From Salvia splendens (lineage: Eukaryota; Streptophyta; Magnoliopsida; Lamiales; Lamiaceae): DNA of 64,000 bases. The stretch is taken from assembly GCF_004379255.2 (NCBI RefSeq), contig NW_024599222.1, positions 41,140 to 105,139 of the forward strand. Direction: 5' to 3'. The notes beneath the pieces were generated by a model. It saw nothing but the letters and a program-made list of their open reading frames with translations, did no database searches and was not told the origin of the DNA. Positions 24,579 to 36,719 of the stretch are shown here, piece after piece (the first letter of the stretch is position 1; each line of letters opens with the position of its first letter). The position numbers were made by a program, and so were the translations under genes.

Positions 24579-26693
24579 TGTCACGCCCGTATTTTCTCAG
24601 GATAGGAAACACGGTTGATCGCGACTAGGGGAGGATTGAAGAGGCGGGGAAGAAAGGGGAAAACAACACAACTCAACCATTGCCCGAAACAAATGGGAAT
24701 AGCTCGAATAAAATCAGAGTATCTCAACGATCAACAACTCAAAAGAAACAATATTTAGCGGAAGCATTTGAGAGAAGGAATATGCCACGTGTGAAGACAT
24801 GACACATTCTAAACACTTAATTTCTTCAACGGTCTTGCTCAACACCCACCGCACCCGTCACGCTCAACCTGCAATTTTTAAAAGAAAAGCAGGGCTGAGT
24901 ACTTGATGCACTCAATGGACTCATGCCGAAAACATTTTATAAAAAGTATTTATCATGCCACCATTGAGTGACCTTGGGGTTTTAACTTTAGAAATCGCCC
25001 AAGACACTAAAATCATTTCCATCGTAAAACTCGTGACTGCAGTCATTTTCCCATAGATGTCTACCATATCTGATCCATTGATGACAAGGAATGTGGCCAC
25101 ATCCCAAGTCACTAGACCGGCCGACCCAAAAGACAGCTCACGATCTCCATAGGTGTACACTAGCCTGAATAGGGACTCACTCCCTAGACAGACCCGAATT
25201 CGATTATCCATTGATGGCAAAAGCCACATCAGATAGGTTCCATAGAATAAAACAAAACACGGCATGACAAATATTCATATCATTTTCACATAAAAAGTAT
25301 ACTTAGGGCATTGCCCTTATTTAAAAAGAAAGCCCACCTCGAACGCTTAACTCCTCAACACTTTCTTGTTTCAACCGCAACAACGTGCACAAGTTCACCC
25401 TTTTTGAAATATCATGATATGCAAAATTAGACTTTGCAAAATAAATAAATTTAACAATGCATGCATCTTAAGTGCGTGCTCAATTTATTCTCCCATCATT
25501 TCTTAGAAGCTATATCCTCGTATTTTATGGCTCAAAACATCACTTAAGTGATCTGCCAACAAAACTTAATTTATCCCATAACTATGCAAAGTATAAATAT
25601 TCCCAACTAAAGAATAATAACCACCATAACACATTTTCTACCCAATACTATTCCAATTAATTAGTCCATCGACAAATCTAAGAGTAACAACTAATTAAGA
25701 AAAAAAAAAAAAGGTAGTACACATATCCTCACAGCCACCAACGTACATATACATATCTTCCAAATCCACAATACATAGTTATCAATTCCCCACTTTAAAA
25801 TTAATATACAATAATCCTCATTGAACCCCCATCAAATAATATAACTAGTAGTGCTTAAACAATTAAAACAAGAAAAAGGGAAAGGAGTTGGCAACATATT
25901 TTACTCCCAACTTAGCACATGTATATACTCCCTCAACACACACGTACGTGTACAAAAGAAGGAAGAAATTAGTAAAAAGTATACTCCCAACCGTCAATGC
26001 ATCTCTCTCTATCTCAAATCCCTCTCTGTTCTTCCTCCCTCTCTCTCTCCTTCTGCCTTTCTTCCCCAATTCACCAAAACATCAAGCTCACTCTCCAAAT
26101 TACTTCACAGAAGCACCAATTTCGTACCCCGGTCATCTCTCTCTCCTTTTCCCCAAATTTGAAACCTTTTATTTCATTTTTTTTATGCTCGATTCAAAGT
26201 TTGGTTTTTGGTTGGGTATTATGTGAGATGCAAACACATGAAGAGAAAGGAGAATTGGTTGCTAGGAGGGATATACCTTTTTGTAAGGGGGACAGATTTT
26301 GCAATTTCAGGGAGGAATGAAACTCACGGCTGCCCTACTCCAGATGTGATGAAAAATTTGTGGGACAGTGTGGGCGTATATATTCACGTATAAATTGTAG
26401 ATTTGAAACTGATATGGAGTTGTTGAGATATATAATAATTCTGTGGAGATTTGGTTTGTTGGAGAGATTTTAGGGAGTGGAGATATTGATGAAGAAACGT
26501 GTAGAATGAAATTAGGAGAAGTAATTCATGTTGACTGAGGATTTGACTGCAGGATTAGAATAATAAATTAATATTTCGGCTTCTTAAAAAAAATTCCATA
26601 GGCTCTCAAAATAAAACGGAACGATAGTTGGCTAAAAAAATTCGACAGTAATCCAAAAATAACTTAAAGGAATAGAAAAAGTCGGGCGTCACA
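24579..26693 (-). repeat. 5' LTR of the TR-GAG element
   Basis: This is the 2115-bp partner of 20251-22365 and lies upstream of gag on the minus strand, so the promoter should be in this copy. I did not pin down a TATA box or start site. Confidence 0.92.
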
Positions 26694-26698
26694 GTTCA
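26694..26698 (+). repeat. Target-site duplication GTTCA, right
   Basis: GTTCA immediately follows the terminal CA of the right LTR and matches 20246-20250. Confidence 0.92.
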
Positions 26699-27078
26699 GG
26701 ACCAGTTTTGACTTTTACTGTATATTTTAATCCTTCCTTCAATTTATTTTATTTTAATATGGTACTTTAATTGATAAACACAAAAAATTAAAAGAAACAA
26801 AAATTGTGGAAAATGAGGATGAGTGGATTTATATGGTGCTATTGAGGATATTTTGGCGGGAAGATAAAATGTTTACGTGGTAGAAGAAAAATGGAATTGG
26901 TCAAATTTATAGGGCGGGATTGTAGTCCCATATTGTGAATACTCTCATTTTAGTTACACCAGATATGATTAGAATTAATAATTTACTAGTATTATTTTGT
27001 AGATTCAACTATCCACTAATAGTATATAAACATACACTTTTATTGATAATGTGAATCATATAATCTACTAAAATTATT
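26699..27078. other. AT-rich intergenic DNA
   Basis: This is the right-hand continuation of the retroelement insertion site. I see no gene, repeat terminus or RNA structure. Confidence 0.6.
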
Positions 27079-27310
27079 TGTCACGACCACACTTTTTAAG
27101 GATAAAAAAGCTCAGTTGATCGTGACTAGTGGGGGAATAAAGAAGCAGGGGAAGAAATGAGAAAATGATCAAAGGGCACGACATTTGAATCAAAAGGGAA
27201 ACTTAATATTGAATCAGAGTCTCAAATCACGAAGCAACAATAGTCCAACAATTTAAGAAAAGATAAGAATTTAAAACTTAGAGTCGCGGAAGTATTTGAG
27301 AGTTAACTAC
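27079..27310 (-). mobile_element. Truncated gypsy LTR remnant
   Basis: It starts TGTCACGACCACACTTTTTAAGGAT and follows the first ~230 bp of the 20251 LTR in order: a ttgatcgtgactag segment, a gggg-aataaagaagcaggggaag segment, aaatcagagt-like sequence, then gcggaagtatttgagag against gcggaagcatttgagag. It is strongly diverged. I cannot find its other end or a target duplication, so only the first part is called. Orientation is the same as the TR-GAG element. Confidence 0.65.
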
Positions 27311-28150
27311 TACGCTGGCCGACCGCTCACGTCCTTGAAACTCGTATCGTTAGTCTCGTACTTATTCATCCTCCACGGAATGAATTCGGGAATTAAATAA
27401 ATTAGCTAAGGGATTAACTAATTAAATTGGGAACTAAAAAATAAATATATTTCACCCTTCTTGTGTGGAAATCCAAACAACGAAATAACAATATACGATC
27501 CCGAGTAAGAGAATTTAGTATGAGCCCAAAATATTTTACCTATTTACCTAAGCCCAAAACCTAAATAAATGTAAAACTAGCCCAACACTAGATATAACTA
27601 AGCCCTACAGTATATAAATAAAAGAAAAGAATCACTCCCAAATTTGAATCTCTCTCTCCCTCGCTTCTCACCGATCCCCCCTCTCTCTCTCTCCCCCTCG
27701 ATTCTCACCCTTTCTGTTCACCAAATTGAAAAAACAACTCTAAACTAGAATTGGACTACTTAGCTATCGATTCTCCGGAGTTCTCTTCCTCGACGCCGAC
27801 AACCACCGCTGCTGCTATTGTTTCGGCTGGTAACCGCTGCCGTCCCCGCCGACGCTCGGTAAGTTGCTTCACTTTTAATTTGCAAAAAAAGTTTAAAAAC
27901 TTTGAAATCTTTACTAAAAGTTTCAGAAATGAAAAGGGTTTGGAAATGTCGTCGAAAAGATCTGGGAAGTGTCGTTGTGCGTCGGATGCCTCGCTGCCAC
28001 CGCTGGTCTGCCTCCGCCACCGCCGCTGGTCTGCCGGAGGGCAGAAAATCCGGCTTGAGGTCGATATCTTATTTCTTTAGTCAATTTCTTGTTTACATTG
28101 TGACTTCATACATTATGTGATTCATTAATCTTGAATTTGGTATATTATGA
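27311..28150 (+). other. Unassigned stretch with CT-rich leader and Ala/Ser/Arg-coding GC-rich patches
   Basis: AT-rich sequence is followed by a CT-rich tract at 27645-27720. Two GC-rich patches come next, 27770-27860 and 27960-28060, with codons for Ser/Thr/Ala and Arg. The first patch ends in a plausible splice donor (ctcg-gtaagt at about 27858). The patches could be a leader exon of the pseudogene that follows or the interior of the LTR remnant. The 109-codon plus frame and the 86-codon minus frame are not recognisable proteins. Confidence 0.4.
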
Positions 28151-28193
28151 ATAGGTGGAGAACTAGTTCCTACGGAACAAGCTTCATTCTGAT

Positions 28194-28911
28194 TCAGTGG
28201 TGGGGCTGAGGTACCGTGGCAATAGCCTCGGGTTGTCCTCTGTTTCCAACTTTCGCACTGGACGTATGCCCTCTGTTAACCGTATGATTGAGAACCTCTC
28301 GGATTGGGACATAGACACCTCTGATTCTGAGGGTGGGGGCTATGGTGGTCGCGACTCCCCTAAGGCATCGCCGCGGGATGATAAAGTGGCCAATGGTGGT
28401 GCAAGACACATTTATTTTGCCAATGCACCTGGGAATTATAATGATAGAGTCGTTGTAGGGCACCATGATTCTGCTAGGGTGTCTTCTGAATCTGTCACTA
28501 ACTGAACTCCACCCCGGACACCACTTGTAGCAACAGCGTTTCAGTGGAGAAACGGAACAATGAAGGGGCTAATCCATCTAGCACCAGCGTGCAGCCAAAT
28601 ATGAAAACCATGAGATAGGTTCATAGTATCTTGTTTGGTGTTTCGAGTTTATTTGGAAAGATATTTAAGTGATCAATTCTCAGCATTGGCGGATATTGCC
28701 AAGGTAAATTATTTCAAGGTTTTCCTTCTAAATATTATTATTTTTAATTGCCAATTTAGCTTTTTTTTGGTATATCTGTTATTTAGATGATGGGTATGAG
28801 ACCCCTGGAGAAGTTTCTAGAAAAGCTGGATACGTTTTTTAAGAATGCAGCTGTAACTTCTCATCCGTTGAGCGGTCAATATCCAACATTTCATTCAAGG
28901 TAATCTTGCTA
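28194..28911 (+). pseudogene. At4g24610/At5g65440-like gene, decayed 5' exons
   Basis: Translation from 28197 gives LRYRGNSLGLSSVSNF, RTGRMPSVNRMIENLSDWDI, DTSDSEGGGYGGRDS and SPRDDKVANGGA. This resembles the N-terminal low-complexity region of a large (about 1150-1250 aa) plant protein family of unknown function, represented in Arabidopsis by At4g24610 and At5g65440. A stop at 28502-28504 ends the frame, but the next ~110 bp reads on in another frame (STPDTTCSNSVSVEKRNNE), showing a frameshift. A short exon ends ALADIAK with donor GTAAAT near 28704. The exon 28787-28899 (RPLEKFLEKLDTFFKNAA, HPLSGQYPTFHS) is intact and ends CAAG-GTAATC. It splices in phase with the first exon of copy 1 of the downstream array. 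One Arabidopsis member carries the label pesticidal crystal cry8Ba, which is a legacy misnomer and not a toxin assignment. Confidence 0.65.
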
Positions 28912-31900
28912 AGAGATATTCCCATAGGAAATTCGGGATTCTTTATGCCTGATAAACATGAAAGATCTTGAAGTTAACAGTTCTCATTTAGCTTATTTTC
29001 ATGGAAGCAGATCTTTTAATACTTGTTATGTCATCTTAAACTGATGCAGTGGTCTAGGCAACTGGTATGCTGTTTTATCTTATGATGCATCTGTCCGCCT
29101 ATGCCCCCACTCGTGGGCAAGGAGCTGTATGGAGCTCCTCCCTCTTTGGAAAATGAATGCTCACTGCTGAGGGATGTATTAGGGTGAGATAATCTCTGGA
29201 TTTTATTTTTAATTTTCTGCTGCATATGCTGATTAGTTAGCTTCCAAAGCATATTTTGGTTTCTTTTGCACAAAAGAAAGTTATTTAAAAGGGTATATCT
29301 GCTGTTACATTAACTTTACTTAGTTAAATTTGCAGGTTAAGAAATATATTATTAAAATCAGAGGAAAAGCTGACGAGGAAAGATCATTCTGAACTTGTGG
29401 GTGAAGGCGCTTACGTAAAGTCTAAGAAAACCATCGGGAAGATTAGAGTTCAAGGTGACTATGTGGTATATTACAAGAAAATTGTTTTATGCTTCTTGAG
29501 CATGGCTTGTATTTAACTGTACAAAGTTTTTCTATTATTTTTCAGTTCGTAATGTGAAAATGGGGACGGAGCAACCCACTGGTTTCACGTTTACATCTTT
29601 AAAGTCTTCATCCACGGGGAAGCTGGAAACATTTCAGCAAAGGTTATCAAATGTGAAATTGGTTGTTTCATCCAACAAAAAGAAACAAAAAAAAGAAAAA
29701 AAAGAAAAAAAGAAAAAAAGGGAAAAATGAAAAAAGAGAAAAAAAAGAAAAAAATAAAAAAAATCTGACATTGTAAGAGGCTCTCTTTATTGCATAGAAG
29801 CGTTGCACACTTAATTGTTGGGACTCGTGGATACTTGAAAGAAGTACCCCATGCTAATAAAGCGCATCAACTTATGAATTGGTGCAAGGTATGCATGTTT
29901 CTTACATTCATTCATATATCAATAATGGAGTCTTGTTTCTCATTCAATCTAGCTTATACTCGCATTGCAAATCTTGTTTTTAATTGCAGAATCATATTCT
30001 TGTATGTTGAGATTGAAAAGTTCGTCCGAAGAGGATGCATTGGGAATGCAACCGGGACCTGGTGAAGCTCGTGTTTTATTTGTTTTGTTTCTCATTCTCC
30101 GTCTAGTTCTTAAGTTTGGCAGATCATCAATAAGTGAATTATACTGCTCTTGATCTGCAGCTTGCCAGGTGGATTTGGAGATGATCTGAATCTGAATTAT
30201 ATTGTGGGCATGTTCTTGTTCAGGTGGCTGACATTTCTGATGAATCGGTACTTGATCTTGACCTCATGTTTGGTTTTTTGGTGTTTTGAAACAGATCTGT
30301 TTATGTGTCTGAAAGGGTTAAATTTTTCTGCTTGTTTTAATGCAGGGGAAGAAGCGTCGTCAGTGTGTTATATCCGGGGAAAAAGAGCATGAAAAAGCTG
30401 AGAAAAATACAGCTATACATCAACTACTCAACCATTGCAGATAAAGATAGTTACAAGGTATATGCAGATGTTTTATATGTCATGCTTAGCGCCTATTTTG
30501 TTCAAAATCAAGATTCCATCCTTCGGCGAAAGTGGCATCACTAACTATGTGTTACGTCCAGTGCATATCTGTAGCAGAAACTATCGCTTAAGACTGTGTT
30601 TTGGAGACTGCGATGAAAGGCCAACAGTTTCAGCACAGAAACTTGTTGCTACATGGTTCGTGGAAATGGTTGGTGGATTCATTTGCATCTTTTCTGGAGT
30701 TTTAGATGCATACACAAAGCTCAGGTATCATGAATGTGCATTGCTGGTTACCTGGAACGGCTATATATGTTTCCACAATTGTTAAATGCATTCTTGCTTT
30801 TCGATCTTTTAGATACCTTTCATACGTTATGGATATCTCCACAGCAACAGTAGATTATCTTGATTTGGTGCACGACATTCTGCTGCCCGTGGTAATCAAA
30901 GACAAAAGTAAGCACACATTGAGTCACTAAGAGGTAGGTCGTTATGTGGCATGTTGTCGTTTTCTTATCATTTTTACATTTCCTGGTTATTGTATGATAG
31001 TAGCTAATTTAATGTCTTGATTGTTTTCCTGATCAGGCCCGTTTTCTGAGAGAAGTTTCTGTTTCTATTCAAATTGAGCAGATACTCAATCTGGTCTTCG
31101 AGAATTTCAAGTAACTTGATGAATCATCGATGTCGGGTATTAAAGATGTATTCGGACCTGCAACAGGATTGGCTGCACCTGCACTTGATCCAGCTTTGAA
31201 GCTCTACAAATGGTTGCATGATATTCTTTCCCCGAGGTGCGCTTAAAGCTATGTAGATATTTCCATGTGGGAAGGTGCCGGTGCTCAAACCGTCGCCTGT
31301 TTGTCTTTCTCTTTTGAATATAACTGTGATGTTTCTCTGCAGATTGCTACGAGAAAAAGGTCAATCAGGCACTTGTTTGAAATTGATGAGTTCTTTTCGA
31401 CTAATAACGAAAACATGTTATTGGATCCCGTGGCTGTCTCCACAGCATATATGAAAGGAAAAACTAATGCATGGGTCTCAAGGTAAAAAAAGAAGAATTT
31501 GTCTTTATTATGATTTGGAAAGAGAAAGTTCTTTCTACAGTTTTAATCTTACTGATTATTAGTTTTCTACAGATGTGAAGGTAGCAGTGAAAAACAAAGT
31601 TCCTCTTGTAATGTCGTTGACTTGAGCTTTGTTACATTCTGTATTGAAACAAGTAACACAGCGACCATACCTAAGGTTCACGAGGAATATGTTCCGTCAT
31701 TTATTTTGGAGGTAAGTTAGAAGCATAATCTGTTTCTCTCAACCATGCATATTTATTTAGATTTTTTTCAATCAATTACTTCTTTAACACCTGATATTGA
31801 TCATTGAATCAAAATATGTCTCGGAATCTCAATTGTTTGTAATGAATAACTCCGTTGTAAAAAAACTTTATATTCCACTGTTCCACAAAGAAATATGTCA

Positions 31901-32001
31901 GAGATGACAGATGAATTAATAAAATATCTTTTTCTTCACTTCTAGATTTTGCGTAGCTATAAGTACATTGTTGCAAAAAGCATTATCAATTTTTTATGCT
32001 A
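28912..32001 (+). pseudogene. Array copy 1 (3090 bp), At4g24610-like exons
   Basis: Exons keep good splice sites: 29050-29183 (GLGNWYAVLSYDASVRLC), 29336-29454 (LRNILLKSEEKLTRKDHSE, KKTIGKIRVQ), 29546-29888 (VRNVKMGTEQPTGFTFTSLK, KLETFQQRLSNVKLVVSSN), then 29990 on (SYSCMLRLKSSSEEDA), and further exons reading KIQLYINYST, GQQFQHRNLLLHGSWKW, YLSYVMDIST, DVFGPATGLAAPALDPALKL and ATRKRSIRHLFEIDEF. These follow the family in order. Lesions: a missing base near 29131 (Met-Glu-Ala-Pro-Pro region shifted), an A/G-rich tract at 29676-29761 inside an exon, loss of most of the DSKGKY segment near 30185, and in-frame TAA codons at 30589 (AETIA-stop-DCVLE), 30928 (LSH-stop-E) and 31112 (FK-stop-LDE). It is not translatable as one protein. 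Confidence 0.85.
29676..29761 (+). repeat. A/G purine tract in copy 1 exon
   Basis: A stretch of A runs punctuated by single G (aaaaaaagaaaaa), inside the exon reading VVSSN before it and RSVAHLIVGT after it. Equivalent tracts are at 32762-32839, 37481-37571, 40571-40661, 43663-43738 and 46731-46782. Confidence 0.85.
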
Positions 32002-35000
32002 GGAGATATTCTAATAGGAAATTTGGGATTCATTATGCCAGATGAACATGAGAGATCTTGAAGTTAATAGTTCTCATTTAGCTTCTTTTCATGGAAGCAG
32101 ATCTTCTAATACTTGTATATTATCTAAATCTGATGCAGTGGTCTAGGCAACTGGTATGCTGTTTTATCTTATGATGCATCTGTCTGCCTATGCCCCCACT
32201 CGTGGGCAAGGAGCTGTATGGAGCTCCTCCCTTTTTGGAAAATGAAGGCTCACTGCTGAGGGATGTATTAGGGTGAGATAATCTCTGGATTTTATTTTTA
32301 ATTTTCTGCTGCATATGCTGATTAGTTAGCTTCCAAAGCATATTTTGGTTTCTTTTGCACAAAAGAAAGTTATTTAAAAGGGTATATCTGCTGTTACATT
32401 AACTTTACTTAGTTAAATTTGCAGGTTAAGAAATATATTATTAAAATCAGAGGAAAAGCTGACGAGGAAAGATCATTCTGAACTTGTGGGTGAAGGCGCT
32501 TACGTAAAGTCTAAGAAAACCATCGGGAAGATTAGAGTTCAAGGTGACTATGTGGTATTACAAGAAAGTTGTTTTATGCTTCTTGAGCATGGCTTGTATT
32601 TAACTGTACAAAGTTTTTCTATTATTTTTCAGTTCGTAATGTGAAAATGGGGACGGAGCAACCCACTGGTTTCACGTTTACATCTTTAAAGTCTTCATCC
32701 ACGGGGAAGCTGGAAACATTTCAGCAAAGGTTATCAAATGTGAAATTGGTTGTTTCATCCAACAAAAAAAAGAAAAAAAAGAAAAAAAGAAAAAAAGGGA
32801 AAAATGAAAAAAGAGAAAAAAAAGAAAAAAATAAAAAAAATCTGACATTGTAAGAGGCTCTCTTTATTGCATAGAAGCGTTGCACACTTAATTGTTGGGA
32901 CTCGTGGATACTTGAAAGAAGTACCCCATGCTAATAAAGCGCATCAACTTATGAATTGGTGCAAGGTATGCATGTTTCTTACATTCATTCATATATCAAT
33001 TATGGAGTCTTGTTTCTCATTCAATCTAACTTATACTCGGATTGCAAATCTTGTTTTTAATTGCAGAATCATATTCTTGTATGTTGAGATTGAAAAGTTC
33101 GTCCGAAGAGGACGCATTGGGAATGCAACCGGGACCTGGTGAAGCTCGTGTTTTATATGTTTTGTTTCTCATTCTCTGTCTAGTTCTTAAGTTTGGCAGA
33201 TCATCAATAAGTGAATTATACTGCTCTTGATCTGCAGCTTGCCAGGTGGATTTGGAGATGATCTGAATCTGAATTATATTGTGGGCATGTTCTTGTTCAG
33301 GTGGCTGACATTTCTGATGAATCGGTACTTGATCTTGACCTCATGTTTGGTTTTTTGGTGTTTTGAAACAGATCTGTTTATGTGTCTGAAAGGGTTAAAT
33401 TTTTCTGCTTGTTTTAATGCAGGGGAAGAAGCGTCGTCAGTGTGTTATATCCGGGGAAAAAGAGCATGAAAAAGCTGAGAAAAATACAGCTATACATCAA
33501 CTACTCAACCACTGCAGATAATGATAGTTACAAGGTATATGCAGATGTTTTATACGTCATGCTTAGCGCCTATTTTGTTCAAAATCAAGATTCCATCCTT
33601 CGGCGAAAGTGGCATCACTAACTATGTGTTACGTCCAGTGCATATCTGTAGCAGAAACTATCGCTTAAGACTGTGTTTTGGAGACTGCGATGAAAGGCCA
33701 ACAGTTTCAGCACAGAAACTTGTTGCTACATGGTTCGTGGAAATGGTTGGTGGATTCATTTGCATCTTTTCTGGAGTTTTAGATGCATACACAAAGCTCA
33801 GGTATCATGAATGTGCATTGCTGGTTACCTGGAATGGCTATATATGTTTCCACAATTGTTAAATGCATTCTTGCTTTTCGATCTTTTAGATACCTTTCAT
33901 ACGTTATGGATATCTCCACAGCAACAGTAGATTATCTTGATTTGGTGCACGACATTCTGCTGCCCGTGGTAATCAAAGACAAAAGTAAGCACACATTGAG
34001 TCACTAAGAGGTAGGTCGTTATGTGGCATGTTGTCGTTTTCTTATCATTTTTACATTTCCTGGTTATTGTATGATAGTATCTAATTTAATGTCTTGATTG
34101 TTTTCCTGATCAGGCCCGTTTTCTGGGAGAAGTTTCTGTTTCTGTTCAAATTGAGCAGATACTCAATCTGGTCTTCGAGAATTTCAAGTTACTTGACGAA
34201 TCATCGATGTCGGGTATTAAAGATGTATTCGGACCTGCAACAGGATTGGCTGCACCTGCACTTGATCCAGCTTTGAAGCTCTACAAATGGTTGGATGATA
34301 TTCTTTCCCCGAGGTGCGCTTAAAGCTATGTAGATATTTCCATGTGGGAAGGTGCCGGTGCTCAAACCGTCGCCTGTTTGTCTTTCTCTTTTGAATATAA
34401 CTGTGATGTTTCTCTGCAGATTGCTACGAGAAAAAGGTCAATCAGGCACTTGTTTGAAATTGATGAGTTCTTTTTGACTAATAACGAAAACATGTTATTG
34501 GATCCCGTGGCTGTCTCCACAGCATATATGAAAGGAAAAACTAATGCATGGGTCTCAAGGTAAAAAAAGAAGAATTTGTCTTTATTATGATTTGGAATTA
34601 GAAAGTTCTTTCTACAGTTTTAATCTTACTGATTATTAGTTTTCTACAGATGTGAAGGTAGCAGTGAAAAACAAAGTTCCTCTTGTAAGGTCGTTGACTT
34701 GAGCTGTGTTACATTCTGTATTGAAACAAGTAACACAGCGACCATACCTAAGGTTCACGAGGAATATGTTCCCTCATTTATTTTGGAGGTAAGTTAGAAG
34801 CATAATCTGTTTCTCTCAACCATACATATTTATTTAGATTTTTTTCAATCAATTACTTCTTTAACACCTGATATTGATCATTGAATCCAAATATGTCTCG
34901 GAATCTCAATTGTTTGTAATGAATAACTCCGTTGTAAAAAAACTTTATATTCCACTGTTCCACAAAGAAATATGTCAGAGATGACAGATGAATTAATAAA

Positions 35001-35078
35001 ATATCTTTTTCTTCACTTCTAGATTTTGCGTAGCTATAAGTACATTGTTGCAAAAAGCATTATCAATTTTTTATGCTA
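32002..35078 (+). pseudogene. Array copy 2 (3077 bp), subtype B
   Basis: It has the same exon series and the same frameshift, purine tract and two of the TAA codons as copy 1. It differs in a shorter purine tract (32762-32839), in reading LTYTRIANL rather than LAYTRIANL across an intron, and in having a Leu codon (ttcaagttacttgacg near 34185) where most other copies have TAA. That codon was therefore either never lost here or has reverted. The nearby 70-codon lysine-rich frame at 32641 is only exon sequence running into the purine tract. Confidence 0.85.
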
Positions 35079-36719
35079 GGAGATATTCTAATAGGAAATT
35101 TGGGATTCATTATGCCAGATGAACATGAGAGATCTTGAAGTTAATAGTTCTCATTTAGCTTCTTTTCATGGAAGCAGATCTTCTAATACTTGTATATTAT
35201 CTAAATCCGATGCAGTGGTCTAGGCAACCGGTATGCTGTTTTATCTTATGATGCATCTGTCTGCCTATGCCCCCACTCGTGGGCAAGGAGCTGTATGGAG
35301 CTGTATGGATTTTATTTTTATGGAGACTGCGATGAAAGGCCAACAGTTTCAGCACAGAAACTTGTTGCTACATGGTTCGTGGAAATGGTTGGTGGATTCA
35401 TTTGCATCTTTTCTGGAGTTTTAGATGCATACACAAAGCTCAGGTATCATGAATGTGCATTGCTGGTTACCTGGAACGGCTATATATGTTTCCACAATTG
35501 TTAAATGCATTCTTGCTTTTCGATCTTTTAGATACCTTTCATACGTTATGGATATCTCCACAGCAACAGTAGATTATCTTGATTTGGTGCACGACATTCT
35601 GCTGCCCGTGGTAATCAAAGACAAAAGTAAGCACACATTGAGTCACTAAGAGGTAGGTCGTTATGTGGCAAGTTGTCGTTTTCTTATAATTTTTACATTT
35701 CCTGGTTATTGTATGATAGTATCTAATTTAATGTCTTGATTGTTTTCCTGATCAGGCCAGTTTTCTGGGAGAAGTTTCTGTTTCTGTTCAAATTGAGCAG
35801 ATACTCACTCTGGTCTTCGAGAATTTCAAGTAACTTGATGAATCATCGATGTCGGGTATTAAAGATGTATTCGGACCTGCAACAGGATTGGCTGCACCTG
35901 CACTTGATCCAGCTTTGTAGCTCTACAAATGGTTGCATGATATTCTTTCCCCGAGGTGCGCTTAAAGCTATGTAGATATTTCCATGTGGGAAGGTGCCGG
36001 TGCTCAAACCGTCGCCTGTTTGTCTTTCTCTTTTGAATATAACTGTGATGTTTCTCTGCAGATTGCTACGAGAAAAAGGTCAATCAGGCACTTGTTTGAA
36101 ATTGATGAGTTCTTTTCGACTAATAACGAAAACATGTTATTGGATCCCGTGGCTGTCTCCACAGCATATATGAAAGGAAAAACTAATGCATGGGTCTCAA
36201 GGTAATAAAGAAGAATTTGTCTTTATTATGATTTGGAATTAGAAAGTTCTTTCTACAGTTTTAATCTTATTGATTATTAGTTTTCTACAGATGTGAAGGT
36301 AGCAGTGAAAAACAAAGTTCCTCTTGTAAGGTCGTTGACTTGAACTGTGTTACATTCTGTATTGAAACAAGTAACACAGCGACCATACCTAAGGTTCACG
36401 AGGAATATGTTCCCTCATATATTTTGGAGGTAAGTTAGAAGCATAATCTGTTTCTCTCAACCATGCATATTTATTTTGATTTTTTTCAATCAATTACTTC
36501 TTTAACACCTGATATTGATCATTGAATCCAAATATATCTCGGAATCTCAATTGTTTGCAATGAGTAACTCCGTTGTAAAAAAACTTTAAATTCCACTGTT
36601 CCACAAAGAAATATGTCAGAGATGACAGATGAATTAATAAAATATCTTTTTCTTCACTTCTAGATTTTGCGTAGCTATAAGTACATTGTTGCAAAAAGCA
36701 TTATCAATTTTTTATGCTA
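35079..36719 (+). pseudogene. Array copy with 1.4-kb internal deletion (1641 bp)
   Basis: The copy begins normally. At about 35300 it jumps from the WARSCME exon to the exon ending in GQQFQHRNLLLHGSWKW, omitting about 1436 bp. The junction is complex: ggagctgtat is repeated and is followed by gattttatttttat, which in intact copies lies in the next intron, before the sequence resumes at ggagactgcgatg. The 3' half then follows the other copies, including the LSH-stop-E and FK-stop-LDE codons. Confidence 0.88.

Larger units (their letters stand above)
20251..26693 (-). mobile_element. TR-GAG: non-autonomous LTR retrotransposon
   Basis: A complete 6443-bp element lies on the minus strand. The 5' LTR is 24579-26693 and the 3' LTR 20251-22365, both exactly 2115 bp and almost identical in what I compared. 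The 5-bp target duplication GTTCA is at 20246-20250 and 26694-26698. The internal region (22366-24578, 2213 bp) holds a primer-binding site, one gag ORF and a short 3' stretch that includes the FRGRNF-like nucleotide motif tttcgggacgaaattttt usually found after pol. Protease, reverse transcriptase, RNase H and integrase are all absent. This fits a TR-GAG or deletion derivative that must borrow enzymes from a partner. The gag zinc-knuckle pattern recalls Tekay/Del chromoviruses, but I cannot fix the lineage without pol. Confidence 0.92.

Noticed and set aside
20251..26693. Full autonomous gypsy element
   Set aside because: The internal region is only 2213 bp and lacks protease, reverse transcriptase, RNase H and integrase.
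32641..32853. Lysine-rich C-terminal tail (KKKKKKKRKKGKNEKREKKEK) as a nuclear-protein domain
   Set aside because: It is translation of the A/G tract after a real exon; other copies have different lengths and stops.
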